32,394 nucleotides of DNA from Candidatus Daviesbacteria bacterium (GCA_016183305.1 JACPEW010000008.1:1-32394), one strand, 5' to 3'. Counted from the stretch's first letter, positions 18,186 through 27,152 are shown. Notes: generated by a model not told the origin, from the letters alone. Numbers and translations are program-made.

Positions 18186-19408
18186 ACAAAGCTCATATCG
18201 CCATACCAGAAGCAATAGAAGAAATCAAAAAAGGTAAAATGTTGATCTTGCTTGACCAGAAAAGAGAAAAAGAAGCAGATCTATATATTCCTACTGATAA
18301 ATTGACTCCTCAAATGGTCAATACCATGATTAAGCTTGGGGGCGGATTAATTTGCGCTGCTATTACTCAAAAACAGGCTCATAAACTAGCCCTTCCTTTA
18401 ATGGTGGAACCTTTAGACAATGATGAAAAAACCGGGGTAAATTTTACCATATCAGTGGATGCTGAAAAAAACACTACAACCGGGGTTTCAGTCAATGACC
18501 GGTTTAAAACTATCAAGGCTCTTTCTAATCCTAAATCAAACCCTAGCGCCTTGCTTAGGCCTGGACATATTTTTGGTTTAATTGCCCAAAACGGAGGAGT
18601 CTTAGAAAGAGCTGGACATACTGAATCAGCAGTTGATTTAGCAAGACTTGCCAACTTAAATCCTGCCGGGGTACTTTGTGAAATTCTATCTGATAATGGC
18701 CAAACAGCCGGATTGCCTGATTTGATCAAGCTGTCTAAGAAGTTGAAAGTTAAGATAGTCTTGATAGAAGAATTGGTTAAATACTTAAAAGCTAATCCTT
18801 TGCCAAAGCCCGGTGAATCTTCTTGTGTTATTAAAACTGCCCAATCTAATTTACCTACAAAGTATGGACTTTTTAAAATAATTATTTATAAATCCTTAAA
18901 TGACAACCGCGAACATGCTGTTTTAACTTTGGGAAAACCAACAAAACCGGTTTTAATAAGAATTCATTCTCAATGTTTAACTGGAGACACCTTTTCATCT
19001 TTGCGCTGTGATTGTGGGGAACAACTTAAAAAAAGCATGGAGTTAATCAATAAAAAAGGCAGCGGAACAATCCTTTATTTAAATCAGGAAGGCCGAGGTA
19101 TTGGGTTAACTAATAAAATCAAGGCTTATGCCCTACAGAATCAAGGCTACGATACTGTAGAAGCCAATGAGGCATTAGGATTTCCCTCTGATGCCAGATC
19201 TTATAAAGAAGCTGCTGATATTTTAAAAAATCTAGGAGCAACTGAAATCAATCTGTTAACTAATAATCCTGATAAAAAAGACCAGTTAGCCAAATTTGGT
19301 ATTCTTGTTTTAAAAAGAACTGCTTTAGAGATTAAACCTAACAAAGTTGACTTAAACTACCTAAAAATTAAAAAAAGAAAAATGCGCCATCAGTTAAAAC
19401 TAGTATAA
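18182..19408 (+). CDS. ribBA: Bifunctional DHBP synthase / GTP cyclohydrolase II
   Basis: LLRPGHIFGL...RAGHTESAVDLARLA and HSQCLTGDTFSSLRCDCGEQL, GRGIGLTNKIKAYALQ. Confidence 0.93.
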   Translation: MNKAHIAIPEAIEEIKKGKMLILLDQKREKEADLYIPTDKLTPQMVNTMIKLGGGLICAAITQKQAHKLALPLMVEPLDNDEKTGVNFTISVDAEKNTTTGVSVNDRFKTIKALSNPKSNPSALLRPGHIFGLIAQNGGVLERAGHTESAVDLARLANLNPAGVLCEILSDNGQTAGLPDLIKLSKKLKVKIVLIEELVKYLKANPLPKPGESSCVIKTAQSNLPTKYGLFKIIIYKSLNDNREHAVLTLGKPTKPVLIRIHSQCLTGDTFSSLRCDCGEQLKKSMELINKKGSGTILYLNQEGRGIGLTNKIKAYALQNQGYDTVEANEALGFPSDARSYKEAADILKNLGATEINLLTNNPDKKDQLAKFGILVLKRTALEIKPNKVDLNYLKIKKRKMRHQLKLV

Positions 19409-19414
19409 ATCTAT

Positions 19415-20485
19415 ATGCCTTCAGATCAATCTTTCCTGAGTCTTTGTTTAAGGCTTGCCAGAAAAGGCTTAGGTTGGACTAATCCTAACCCGTTAGCCGG
19501 AGCAGTTCTAGTTAGAAATAACCGCATTATTGGCCGGGGCTTTCATCACCAAGTTGGTAAAGCTCATGCAGAAATTGAAGCTTTAGCTGTTTCAGAAGAC
19601 CCAAAAGGAGCCACGCTATATGTTAATTTAGAACCTTGTTCCAGCTTCGGTAAAACCCCTCCTTGCGTAGATACTATTATTGAAAAAAAGATCAAGAAAG
19701 TAGTATTTTCTACTTTAGACCCCAATCCTAAAAATTACGGAAAAGGTCTAGCTAAATTACAACAAGCCGGTATAGAAACTTCAGTGGGAATACTAGAAAC
19801 AGAAGCCAGACGATTAAATGAAGCTTTTTTCATCTTTCATGAAAAAAACAGGCCTTTTATAGTTTTAAAATTTGCTGCATCTTTGGATGGTAAAATAGCC
19901 ACTTATACTGGTGATTCCAGGTGGATTACCAATGAAAAAGCCAGACTTTATGCCAGAAATTTGCGGGGACAATACCAGGCAATATTAGCCGGTATAAACA
20001 CTATCCTTGCTGATAATCCAAATTTGGGTACAAGGATTAAAGGTAAAAAAGATCCTATTAGAATTATTCTGGATGCAGAATTAAAAATTCCTCTGAATGC
20101 TCAAGTGTTACGGGATAACAATGTTATTATCGCAACGACCACTAAAGCCAATAAAAGTAAACAAGCGCAGCTAGAAAAAAAGGGTGTAACAGTTTGGCTA
20201 TTTGATCAGATCACTATCAACAAAATATTATCTAAGTTAAAAGAAGAAACGATCATTAGTATTTTAGTAGAGGGTGGCGGACAAACCTTAGGAGAATTTG
20301 TTGATGCTAAAATAATCGATAAAGTTTATGCTTTTCATGCTCCCCTAATAATTGGCGGAGAAAAAGCTATCAGTATTGGCAGACAGGGAGCTTCAACTAT
20401 TAAACAAGCTTTGCATTTACAAAACGTTATCTTTAAAAGGTTTGAAGATAATCTTCTAACAATTGGCTACATACAAAAAGTCTAA
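19415..20485 (+). CDS. ribD: Bifunctional diaminohydroxyphosphoribosylaminopyrimidine deaminase / uracil reductase
   Basis: HAEIEAL, LEPCSSFGKTPPC, KFAASLDGKIATYTGDSRWIT, LVEGGGQTLGEF. Confidence 0.93.
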   Translation: MPSDQSFLSLCLRLARKGLGWTNPNPLAGAVLVRNNRIIGRGFHHQVGKAHAEIEALAVSEDPKGATLYVNLEPCSSFGKTPPCVDTIIEKKIKKVVFSTLDPNPKNYGKGLAKLQQAGIETSVGILETEARRLNEAFFIFHEKNRPFIVLKFAASLDGKIATYTGDSRWITNEKARLYARNLRGQYQAILAGINTILADNPNLGTRIKGKKDPIRIILDAELKIPLNAQVLRDNNVIIATTTKANKSKQAQLEKKGVTVWLFDQITINKILSKLKEETIISILVEGGGQTLGEFVDAKIIDKVYAFHAPLIIGGEKAISIGRQGASTIKQALHLQNVIFKRFEDNLLTIGYIQKV

Positions 20486-20496
20486 TAAAGACTTTT
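20476..20496 (+). terminator. Hairpin overlapping the ribD stop (weak terminator-like)
   Basis: AAAAGTCT-AATAA-AGACTTTT. Confidence 0.45.
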
Positions 20497-20660
20497 CTAG
20501 AGACCGGACATCCATACCGCCTGAAATATAAGAAAAATGCCAGATAACCAATGTTCCTTTTGCGTATTCTAGTTTAACAGGCAAAAAAGGCAGTATTTAA
20601 TCATCTAATTTTCCTAAATAAATTGCTACATGAAATTATTTAGTATTTCCCAAAGATTTT

Positions 20661-20733
20661 GTCATCCCGAGCGGTTAGTCCCGACTTTGTCGAGGACACT
20701 CGATATAATCGGTGCGAGAGATCTTACGGGATG
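20661..20733. repeat. Palindromic intergenic repeat with internal hairpins (MITE/REP-like)
   Basis: Outer arms CATCCCG (663-669)/CGGGATG (727-733); inner GTCCcGACtttGTCgaGGAC and CTCG...CGAG. Confidence 0.6.
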
Positions 20734-20748
20734 GTATACTAGACTTAA

Positions 20749-21501
20749 ATGGAAACTCTATTTCTGCTTCCCTTATTATTATTCTTTTTCTATTCCATCA
20801 AACAGGTCAATCAATATGAGCGTGGTGTTAAGTTTAGATTTGGTAAATATGTAGGACTGATGGAGCCCGGCTGGAGGCTTGTCTTACCTGTTATAGAATC
20901 CTGGACTAGGATAGACATACGGGTCAAGGCTGTTGATGTGCCTGATCAGGAAGCCATCACCCGTGATAATGTTTCCGCCAAGGTTAATGCTGTGATTTAT
21001 TACCGTATTAGTTTAGCCAACAAGGCAGTGATTGAAGTGGAAGATTTTTTCTATGCTGTATCCCAACTGGCACAAACCACCATGCGGAATGTAGTGGGTG
21101 AGACTTCCCTTGACGACCTTTTATCCAAAAGAAACGAGGTGGCAGATAAAATACAAAAGATTATAGATAAAGCAACAGACCCCTGGGGAATAAAAGTGGA
21201 GTCTGTAGAATTAAAAGATATAATACTTCCGGATGAAATGAAAAGGGTCATTGCAAGGCAGGCAGAGGCGGAAAGGGAAAGAAGGGCGATCATTATCCGG
21301 GCAGAAGGAGAAAAAGCTGCAGCGGAAAACATTGCTTTAGCAGCAGGAAAACTGGCTAAAACTACAGGTGGTTTACATGTCAGGACCCTGCAAACTTTAA
21401 GCGAGCTCTCTGCAGATAAGAATAATACTATTGTGTTTGTCACTCCCCTGGAAATACTCCGGGCCTTCGAGGGTTTTGTCAAAAGAGCATCTAAAAAATA
21501 A
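20749..21501 (+). CDS. SPFH/band 7 (slipin) membrane protein
   Basis: VNQYERGVKFRFGKYVGLMEPGWRLVLPVIE, DNVSAKVNAVIYYRI, RQAEAERERRAIIIRAEGEK. Confidence 0.92.
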   Translation: METLFLLPLLLFFFYSIKQVNQYERGVKFRFGKYVGLMEPGWRLVLPVIESWTRIDIRVKAVDVPDQEAITRDNVSAKVNAVIYYRISLANKAVIEVEDFFYAVSQLAQTTMRNVVGETSLDDLLSKRNEVADKIQKIIDKATDPWGIKVESVELKDIILPDEMKRVIARQAEAERERRAIIIRAEGEKAAAENIALAAGKLAKTTGGLHVRTLQTLSELSADKNNTIVFVTPLEILRAFEGFVKRASKK

Positions 21502-21540
21502 TCGTTGACAGAAATTTTAATGTTTGGTAGTGTATTAACA

Positions 21541-22101
21541 ATGTCAAATCTTGCTGATGATTTAAGGAATGCTCTTTCATCTGTAGTTTCTGGCGCAGGT
21601 GATGTTGCCTCAACTGTTCAAAATGTAGCAAAGGAAAATGTTATCAAGCTTCTTCAGGGAGCCGGTGATGTGGCTAATACAGGACTTCAAACTGTTGATG
21701 ATGTGGTAGGTGAAGGTTTGGAAACTATCTCCCAAACAGGAGCTTCCTTAACTGATGGGGTTACAAGTTTGGTAAGGGGTGTAGTTGATGGGGCAAAAGA
21801 TACCGGAGTAAATGCCACAGAAGCAGCAGGAGAAGCAGCCTCACAGGCTGTTAAAACTGCTTCCAAAGTTGGTGGGGATGTAGGAGAAGTGGCGATATCT
21901 TCCGTCCAGGGAGTAATCCAAGCAGCAGGTGATATTGGTGAAGATTCAGGAAAACTTGCCAAAAGCGCAGTAATGGGTACTTTAAAAGCAGCTGATGAAA
22001 TTGGATCAGAAGCAGGTGGAATTGTCAGAAAAGCACTTCTTAATGCTGCTGCATTACCTCATGATATTATTGATGCGCTCCTCACAGGTAAAACAGAGTA
22101 A
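21541..22101 (+). CDS. Low-complexity Ala/Gly/Val helical-repeat protein (LEA/apolipoprotein-like), hypothetical
   Basis: Repeated GAGDVAxT / GEAASQAVKTASKVGGDVGEVA segments; in-frame ATG at 21541. Confidence 0.65.
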   Translation: MSNLADDLRNALSSVVSGAGDVASTVQNVAKENVIKLLQGAGDVANTGLQTVDDVVGEGLETISQTGASLTDGVTSLVRGVVDGAKDTGVNATEAAGEAASQAVKTASKVGGDVGEVAISSVQGVIQAAGDIGEDSGKLAKSAVMGTLKAADEIGSEAGGIVRKALLNAAALPHDIIDALLTGKTE

Positions 22102-22156
22102 TTTCAACACTTTCCTATTGACAAATATCATAAACTAAACTAAATTAAAAATAGCT

Positions 22157-22321
22157 CTATGGCGCAAGCTGTAGGGTTAGAGGAATTCTAGCAATAGAAT
22201 CTCTTGGGATTAGACCTCAGCAATGATATCCGGGTTTTGAGGGTGTGAATGCTGAGGGCAGGGTTACATGCCTGCCCGTCTTGGCTGAGCATACCGGTTT
22301 CGAACCTTTCAATCGCTATAG
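22157..22321 (+). ncRNA. Candidate structured RNA of unassigned class
   Basis: Closing helix CTATGGCG/CGCTATAG (22157-22164/22314-22321), hairpin with GCAA tetraloop (22179-22204), GGGCAGG/CCTGCCC hairpin (22256-22277), CCTCAGC/GCTGAGG helix; no ORF. Confidence 0.55.
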
Positions 22322-22436
22322 TCTCTTGTCCTATATTGTCTCACACCAAGCCTAAATGAGACAAATGAGACACTATAAAAAGATCCATCCATCTCAAAAC
22401 TAAATCCTATAGTACTCAACCTTATAGGGAAAACTT

Positions 22437-23063
22437 TTATACTTTTTCTAAACTCTCTTTTAGAGCCTTGGCTAAAAGACTTTCCAGTTTTGAAGGATCA
22501 TGGTCATCTGCTGCTTTCATGGCTTTGATATAACGTTGTCTATCTTGTCCTGTTTCAGCTTTAATTTCTAAAGCAGGTAATCCATAGTTTAAAACCAAAA
22601 GGTTAGTAAGCAGTCTGGCAATTCTGCCGTTATAATCCTTGAATGGATGAATCCAGACAAACTGATGCTGAAACCATGCCAGAAGCGATATTACCTCGGC
22701 TAGAAACTGTTCTTCATCCTTTATTGAGGGAATATGTTTAAGCCTTTCTTCTAAGTCATCACACAGATTTTTCACTAAAACAGCAATCTTACTGTAATGC
22801 GGTGGTTCATAATCTCCTACTGTTACATCAACTGTTCTAAATTTACCTGTCCAATCAGGAAATATAAAGCCAAACCCAACTTTATGAATATCTTGGATAA
22901 GCTCAGGAGTAATCTTAATTTTTTTCTCACTCAGTTTGATAATGTACTGGAGTGCTTTCTTTATACCTTCAGCTTCAAGAGGAATAATCTTTGAGCGGGG
23001 AAGAATACCAAAAGCAGTCTCTTTAAAACTAGTTGAACCCTTTGGTTTAGTTGTTTTGGCCAC
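22437..23063 (-). CDS. Fic/DOC-family protein (putative AMPylating toxin)
   Basis: HPFKDYNGRIARLL Fic motif; GTG start. Confidence 0.88.
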   Translation of the reverse strand: MAKTTKPKGSTSFKETAFGILPRSKIIPLEAEGIKKALQYIIKLSEKKIKITPELIQDIHKVGFGFIFPDWTGKFRTVDVTVGDYEPPHYSKIAVLVKNLCDDLEERLKHIPSIKDEEQFLAEVISLLAWFQHQFVWIHPFKDYNGRIARLLTNLLVLNYGLPALEIKAETGQDRQRYIKAMKAADDHDPSKLESLLAKALKESLEKV

Positions 23064-23103
23064 AGTAATTTAGGGCAAGATTATTGCGCAGAAAGAGCTT
23101 TGC

Positions 23104-23292
23104 TCATTTAAAAAGAGCTTGTGCTTCTTTTCTAGTAATTTGCTCGCCTTCAAGACGCATGGTGCGGTAGACAACTTCAGGAAGAAGATTTTTTACATTT
23201 GGTTTTTTACCCATGTTTAAATAGCGTTTCTTAAAACTTCTAAACGCTTGGATAAGACCTTTGTTTTTATCTACTAATTGAATACTAGTCAT
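23104..23292 (-). CDS. Small Fic antitoxin-like protein with inhibitory-helix motif
   Basis: VYRTMRLEGEQITRKEAQALFK contains (S/T)xxxE(G/N) (TMRLEG); located immediately upstream of fic. Confidence 0.75.
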   Translation of the reverse strand: MTSIQLVDKNKGLIQAFRSFKKRYLNMGKKPNVKNLLPEVVYRTMRLEGEQITRKEAQALFK

Positions 23293-23308
23293 GTGCTTAT
23301 TATAGCAC
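23293..23308. promoter_or_regulatory. Inverted repeat GTGCT-N6-AGCAC overlapping minus-strand TATAAT of the Fic module
   Basis: gtgcttattatagcac directly upstream of the antitoxin ATG (23292). Confidence 0.6.
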
Positions 23309-23353
23309 TTTTACTATTTCTGGTATGGCTTAGTGTATAATCGAGCCTAACAT

Positions 23354-25486
23354 ATGGTTGATACTAAACAAATTCAGCTTTTTATGTCTGTATTTCGCGG
23401 TAGAACTGATGTCTATGCAAGACATTGGGAGAAAAATGGTAAAAGTGGCTACTCTCCGGCATATGAATTTAATTGGGGCGAGTTTATGGCTCATAAAGCC
23501 AGGGGCGGAAATTTAAGTAACTTTCCCAATAAGAAAACATTGCTTTTAACATTAGAAGTACTAAAATCTCATCTTGAAGGAATTCAGGCAATTGGTATTT
23601 ATCCTCTTTTGGAAGATAATACCTCATATTTTATTGCAGCTGATTTTGATAAAGAAAACTGGCAGGCAGAAAGTACTAATTTAATCAAAGTCTGCAAGCA
23701 ATTTGGGATTCCGGCATATCTTGAAAGATCCCGCTCAGGATCAGGCGCACATGTCTGGATCTTCTTTGAAGAAAAATATTCTGCCACGAAATCCAGAAGC
23801 TTAATGCTGGAACTAATCAGGAAGGCTTTAAATCTTTCTGAGTTTGAAAAGGAAGTTAGTTTTGACAGATTATTTCCTAACCAGGATTACCATACAAATG
23901 TAGGTTTTGGTAATTTAATTGCACTTCCTTTGCAGGGTATTCATCTTCCGCTGGGCAATACTGCATTTTTAAATCCCGAAACTTTAGAAATTATTTCCGA
24001 TCAATGGAAGTATTTAAATACTATTCAGAAATTATCCGAACATCAACTTGATAATCTTTATGCTACTCTGGTAAACGGAATTAATTCAAACCCGATAGAT
24101 GAAAAATCTAATTCAAGTAGTTTAACAATTATAGTAAATAACCATATTAAACTCCCAAAAAGTCATCTTACACCTATTTTAGTGCAATACTTACGAGAAA
24201 ATTTAAACTTTTTTAATACTGAATATCTGATCAAAAAGCGAATTGGGATTAGCACTTACCAAACTGAAAAATATTTTAAACTTATCACAGAAGAAGACGA
24301 GCATATTTATATCCCCAGAGGATTTCTTGATAATCTATTAATTTTTTGCAAGGAAAAACAAATATCTTACAAAATCTTAGATCAGAGAAAACTTAAACCT
24401 GCAACTGCTTTTAAATCAAAAATTAAACTCTACGATTATCAGAAGCGAGCTGTAGATGAAATCAAAGATAAAGATTTTGGTGTTATTGTAGCTCCTTCAG
24501 GTTCCGGAAAAACTGTTATTGGACTTAAGTTAGTCGCTGAAAAATCTCAACCAGCTCTTATTTTAGTCCACAGAGAGCAATTGCTAAATCAATGGATCGA
24601 AAGAATTGAATCTTTCTTAGGTATTTCTAAAACTGAGATCGGTCAAATCTCAGGCAGAAAGAAGAAGTTAGGGAAACAAATTACTGTAGCAATGATGCAA
24701 AGTCTTATTAAAATGGCAACTATTGATGATCTTACTAATCAGTTCGGCACTATCATTATTGATGAATGTCACCATATTCCGGCCAAAACATTCCGGGAAC
24801 TAATTGTTAAATTTAATCCCTATTATTTGTATGGCCTGACCGCCACTCCTAAACGTAAATATAACGATGAGAAGCTTATTTATTTTTATATCGGCGATAT
24901 CATTGCTGAGATTGATCCTAATAAGGAAAAGTCTACGGCTACACGAGCTATTACCTTACATATTAAGCAAACTGACCTTTCAGTCCCTTTTGACTATAAA
25001 ATTGATGAGTTTGAAACATTATCAAAAATTCTTACTTTTGACAGTAGCAGAAATAATATGATTGCAGAAGATATCTTAAACCAGGTTAAGGAGGGCAGAA
25101 AAGTTTTGGTTTTAACTGAAAGAAGGGAGCATGTTGAGACGTTAAACTTATATCTACAAAGCCAATGTGAAGTCATTACTCTAACTGGGGAAGATTCAAT
25201 TTCAAAACGCAAAGTAAAAACTGAACAGATTAAACTCGGACATTTTCAAGTACTTGTTGCCACCGGGCAACTTTTTGGGGAAGGCATGGACTTACCATTA
25301 TTGGACTCTTTATTTATAGTCTACCCTTTCTCTTTTGAGGGAAAATTGATCCAGTATATCGGCCGGATTCAAAGATCGGCAAACCAACAAATGATTTTTG
25401 ATTATCATGATAAAAATATTGATTATTTTGATAAACTTTTTAAGAAACGCCGCAGCTTTTACCGAAAGCGCGGATGGATATCCTGA
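23354..25486 (+). CDS. TOTE-type archaeo-eukaryotic primase fused to SF2 (DEAD/DEAH-like) helicase
   Basis: Primase motifs AADFDKE and RSRSGSGAHVWIFFE; Walker A APSGSGKT, DECHH, TATPKRK, IQYIGRIQRS. Confidence 0.88.
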   Translation: MVDTKQIQLFMSVFRGRTDVYARHWEKNGKSGYSPAYEFNWGEFMAHKARGGNLSNFPNKKTLLLTLEVLKSHLEGIQAIGIYPLLEDNTSYFIAADFDKENWQAESTNLIKVCKQFGIPAYLERSRSGSGAHVWIFFEEKYSATKSRSLMLELIRKALNLSEFEKEVSFDRLFPNQDYHTNVGFGNLIALPLQGIHLPLGNTAFLNPETLEIISDQWKYLNTIQKLSEHQLDNLYATLVNGINSNPIDEKSNSSSLTIIVNNHIKLPKSHLTPILVQYLRENLNFFNTEYLIKKRIGISTYQTEKYFKLITEEDEHIYIPRGFLDNLLIFCKEKQISYKILDQRKLKPATAFKSKIKLYDYQKRAVDEIKDKDFGVIVAPSGSGKTVIGLKLVAEKSQPALILVHREQLLNQWIERIESFLGISKTEIGQISGRKKKLGKQITVAMMQSLIKMATIDDLTNQFGTIIIDECHHIPAKTFRELIVKFNPYYLYGLTATPKRKYNDEKLIYFYIGDIIAEIDPNKEKSTATRAITLHIKQTDLSVPFDYKIDEFETLSKILTFDSSRNNMIAEDILNQVKEGRKVLVLTERREHVETLNLYLQSQCEVITLTGEDSISKRKVKTEQIKLGHFQVLVATGQLFGEGMDLPLLDSLFIVYPFSFEGKLIQYIGRIQRSANQQMIFDYHDKNIDYFDKLFKKRRSFYRKRGWIS

Positions 25487-25487
25487 T

Positions 25488-25907
25488 ATGTTATATGCTT
25501 TTGCATTAACAAATAGTTTAGGTAAATTGTTGTATAAGCTAAAAGCACCTGATCACTGCTACCTTGTCTGGAGTAACAACATTGATCATTATCTTGACAT
25601 TTTACTCCATGATCAACCTGAATTTATTTTAGGTATGGGGGTATATTCAGGAGTAGATCAGGAAACAATCGGAATTGAAACAGTTACAACTAATAATTTA
25701 CCAATTAATTATTTTCTTAAACCAGATGGCAGTAATGTAAAATTGGCATCCGGGTTAGGTAATTCATTGTGTAATCTCATTAGTTGGAAAATTATGAAAC
25801 TTATAAATAAAAATTTACTTAACTCAAAATATACCTTTTTACATATCCCCAAACAGTTTCCATCTTATAAAGCAGTTTCTCTTATTGAACAAATACTCAA
25901 GGGGTAA
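25488..25907 (+). CDS. Peptidase C15 (pyroglutamyl peptidase)-like protein
   Basis: IGIETVTTN (Glu), SGLGNSLCNLISWKI (Cys) and YTFLHIP (His) align in order with the C15 catalytic triad; start at 25488 immediately after the helicase. Confidence 0.65.
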   Translation: MLYAFALTNSLGKLLYKLKAPDHCYLVWSNNIDHYLDILLHDQPEFILGMGVYSGVDQETIGIETVTTNNLPINYFLKPDGSNVKLASGLGNSLCNLISWKIMKLINKNLLNSKYTFLHIPKQFPSYKAVSLIEQILKG

Positions 25908-25970
25908 TATCCTACACCTGGGTAGCTTCCCAAATGTTATACTCTGATCCAACTTCTGCCAAACGGGCAA

Positions 25971-26504
25971 ATGGCATCCTACTCCAAACGAAGAATTACA
26001 TATAATAAAGTAAGGCTATCCCTTTTCCTCCGTTCCTACGGTGCACATACTATCCTTAACCGATTCAAAAACAAACCCAATTACAGGATTATCAGCCGAC
26101 TGGGCAATGTTTTGAATTTAGATATGCACTTACTTAACAGGTTTTTCAGCTCCGGTACCTACCCAAGAGGATTACCTAACTTAAACCGTTTAACAAAGTA
26201 TATCGTTCCAAAAGAAAAAATGTTAGTTTATTTAGAAATAGAGCAGGAGATCATAAACATAGCCTTAGAAAAACAAGATAAGGAAAAAACATCCCTTGAG
26301 GATTACGACAAAGCCCTAATGGAACCGGCCATAGAAAGAGTTGCAGGAAATCACCTAAAAAGTGTTGAGGATGATAAAGTTTTTGATGCTCAACTGGAGG
26401 AGTTACAAAGAAAATATCAAAACTGGTACTACGCTACGGCCTACAAATATAAACTGCCTACATCCCGCATCATCCCGTTTATTTTAAGGCTTATCCAAGA
26501 TTAA
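25971..26504 (+). CDS. Hypothetical protein
   Basis: Complete 177-aa ORF, charged and helical; no family recognised. Confidence 0.6.
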   Translation: MASYSKRRITYNKVRLSLFLRSYGAHTILNRFKNKPNYRIISRLGNVLNLDMHLLNRFFSSGTYPRGLPNLNRLTKYIVPKEKMLVYLEIEQEIINIALEKQDKEKTSLEDYDKALMEPAIERVAGNHLKSVEDDKVFDAQLEELQRKYQNWYYATAYKYKLPTSRIIPFILRLIQD

Positions 26505-27151
26505 CTTAATTTATTTCTTACCGAAGGAAAAAGAATTTCCAATAATGACCTTTTTTCTCTTTTTACATTAAAACTTCCATACCACCCTCTATTTCGGGGA
26601 GGCTCATTATAGTAAGAACACTCCATCATATTCCTGCTTGCTATATATTCATGCTTAGCTGCTCCATAATGTCCATGCATTGTTGGCGAAGCGTTATTTT
26701 GTGGTTCATTTCTGTAGATATAATGTAGAACCTTTCTCCCATCAGCTTCTTTATAAAAATCTGAAACTATACTGAAAGACCAAGATCTACTAAAATAGCA
26801 ATAAACTTTTATACTGGAAAATGTTTGGATTACTTCAACTCTTACTTCATATGGGGTACGATTGTTATCATAAGATGATCTAAGCTTACCTACCCACGTT
26901 CCATTCAGATTAGGCACATCTACTATTTGAAACATTCCCGCAGGAAAGAACTGCCATAAAGAATAGTTGAAAAGTTGAAATAAAAAAGAGTACATGCCAA
27001 GAACACCAAGCGAATCAATTAGGAATATCCACGGATAAGATATATGTTCCTGTAAGAAAACGTTAATCAGATACGCAAAAGCCACACTAATAATAGGTAA
27101 TATAATTAGAAAAATCAGCTGATGACTGAGTTTTGAAAGCTGCGCTCCCAT
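26501..27151 (-). CDS. cap15: Cap15-like CBASS effector (two TM plus beta-barrel)
   Basis: Two N-terminal hydrophobic helices then VPNLNGTWVGKLRSSYDNNRTPYEVRVEVIQTFSSIKVYCYFSRSWSFS, characteristic of Cap15; adjacent to CD-NTase. Confidence 0.8.
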   Translation of the reverse strand: MGAQLSKLSHQLIFLIILPIISVAFAYLINVFLQEHISYPWIFLIDSLGVLGMYSFLFQLFNYSLWQFFPAGMFQIVDVPNLNGTWVGKLRSSYDNNRTPYEVRVEVIQTFSSIKVYCYFSRSWSFSIVSDFYKEADGRKVLHYIYRNEPQNNASPTMHGHYGAAKHEYIASRNMMECSYYNEPPRNRGWYGSFNVKREKRSLLEILFPSVRNKLS

Positions 27152-27152
27152 A

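Noticed and set aside
18379-21962. ORFs 18379..18729 (-), 20630..20854 (+), 21051..21482 (-), 21687..21962 (-)
   Set aside because: Overlap strong CDSs or the palindromic repeat and lack family features.
22285-22321. tRNA T-arm from GGTTTCGAACC
   Set aside because: No acceptor, D or anticodon arms fit; better explained as a hairpin in the larger RNA.
23064-23103. Recoded UGA joining antitoxin and Fic
   Set aside because: The 40-nt gap is not a multiple of three, the downstream frame has no Fic-like sequence, and other genes here use TGA as stop.
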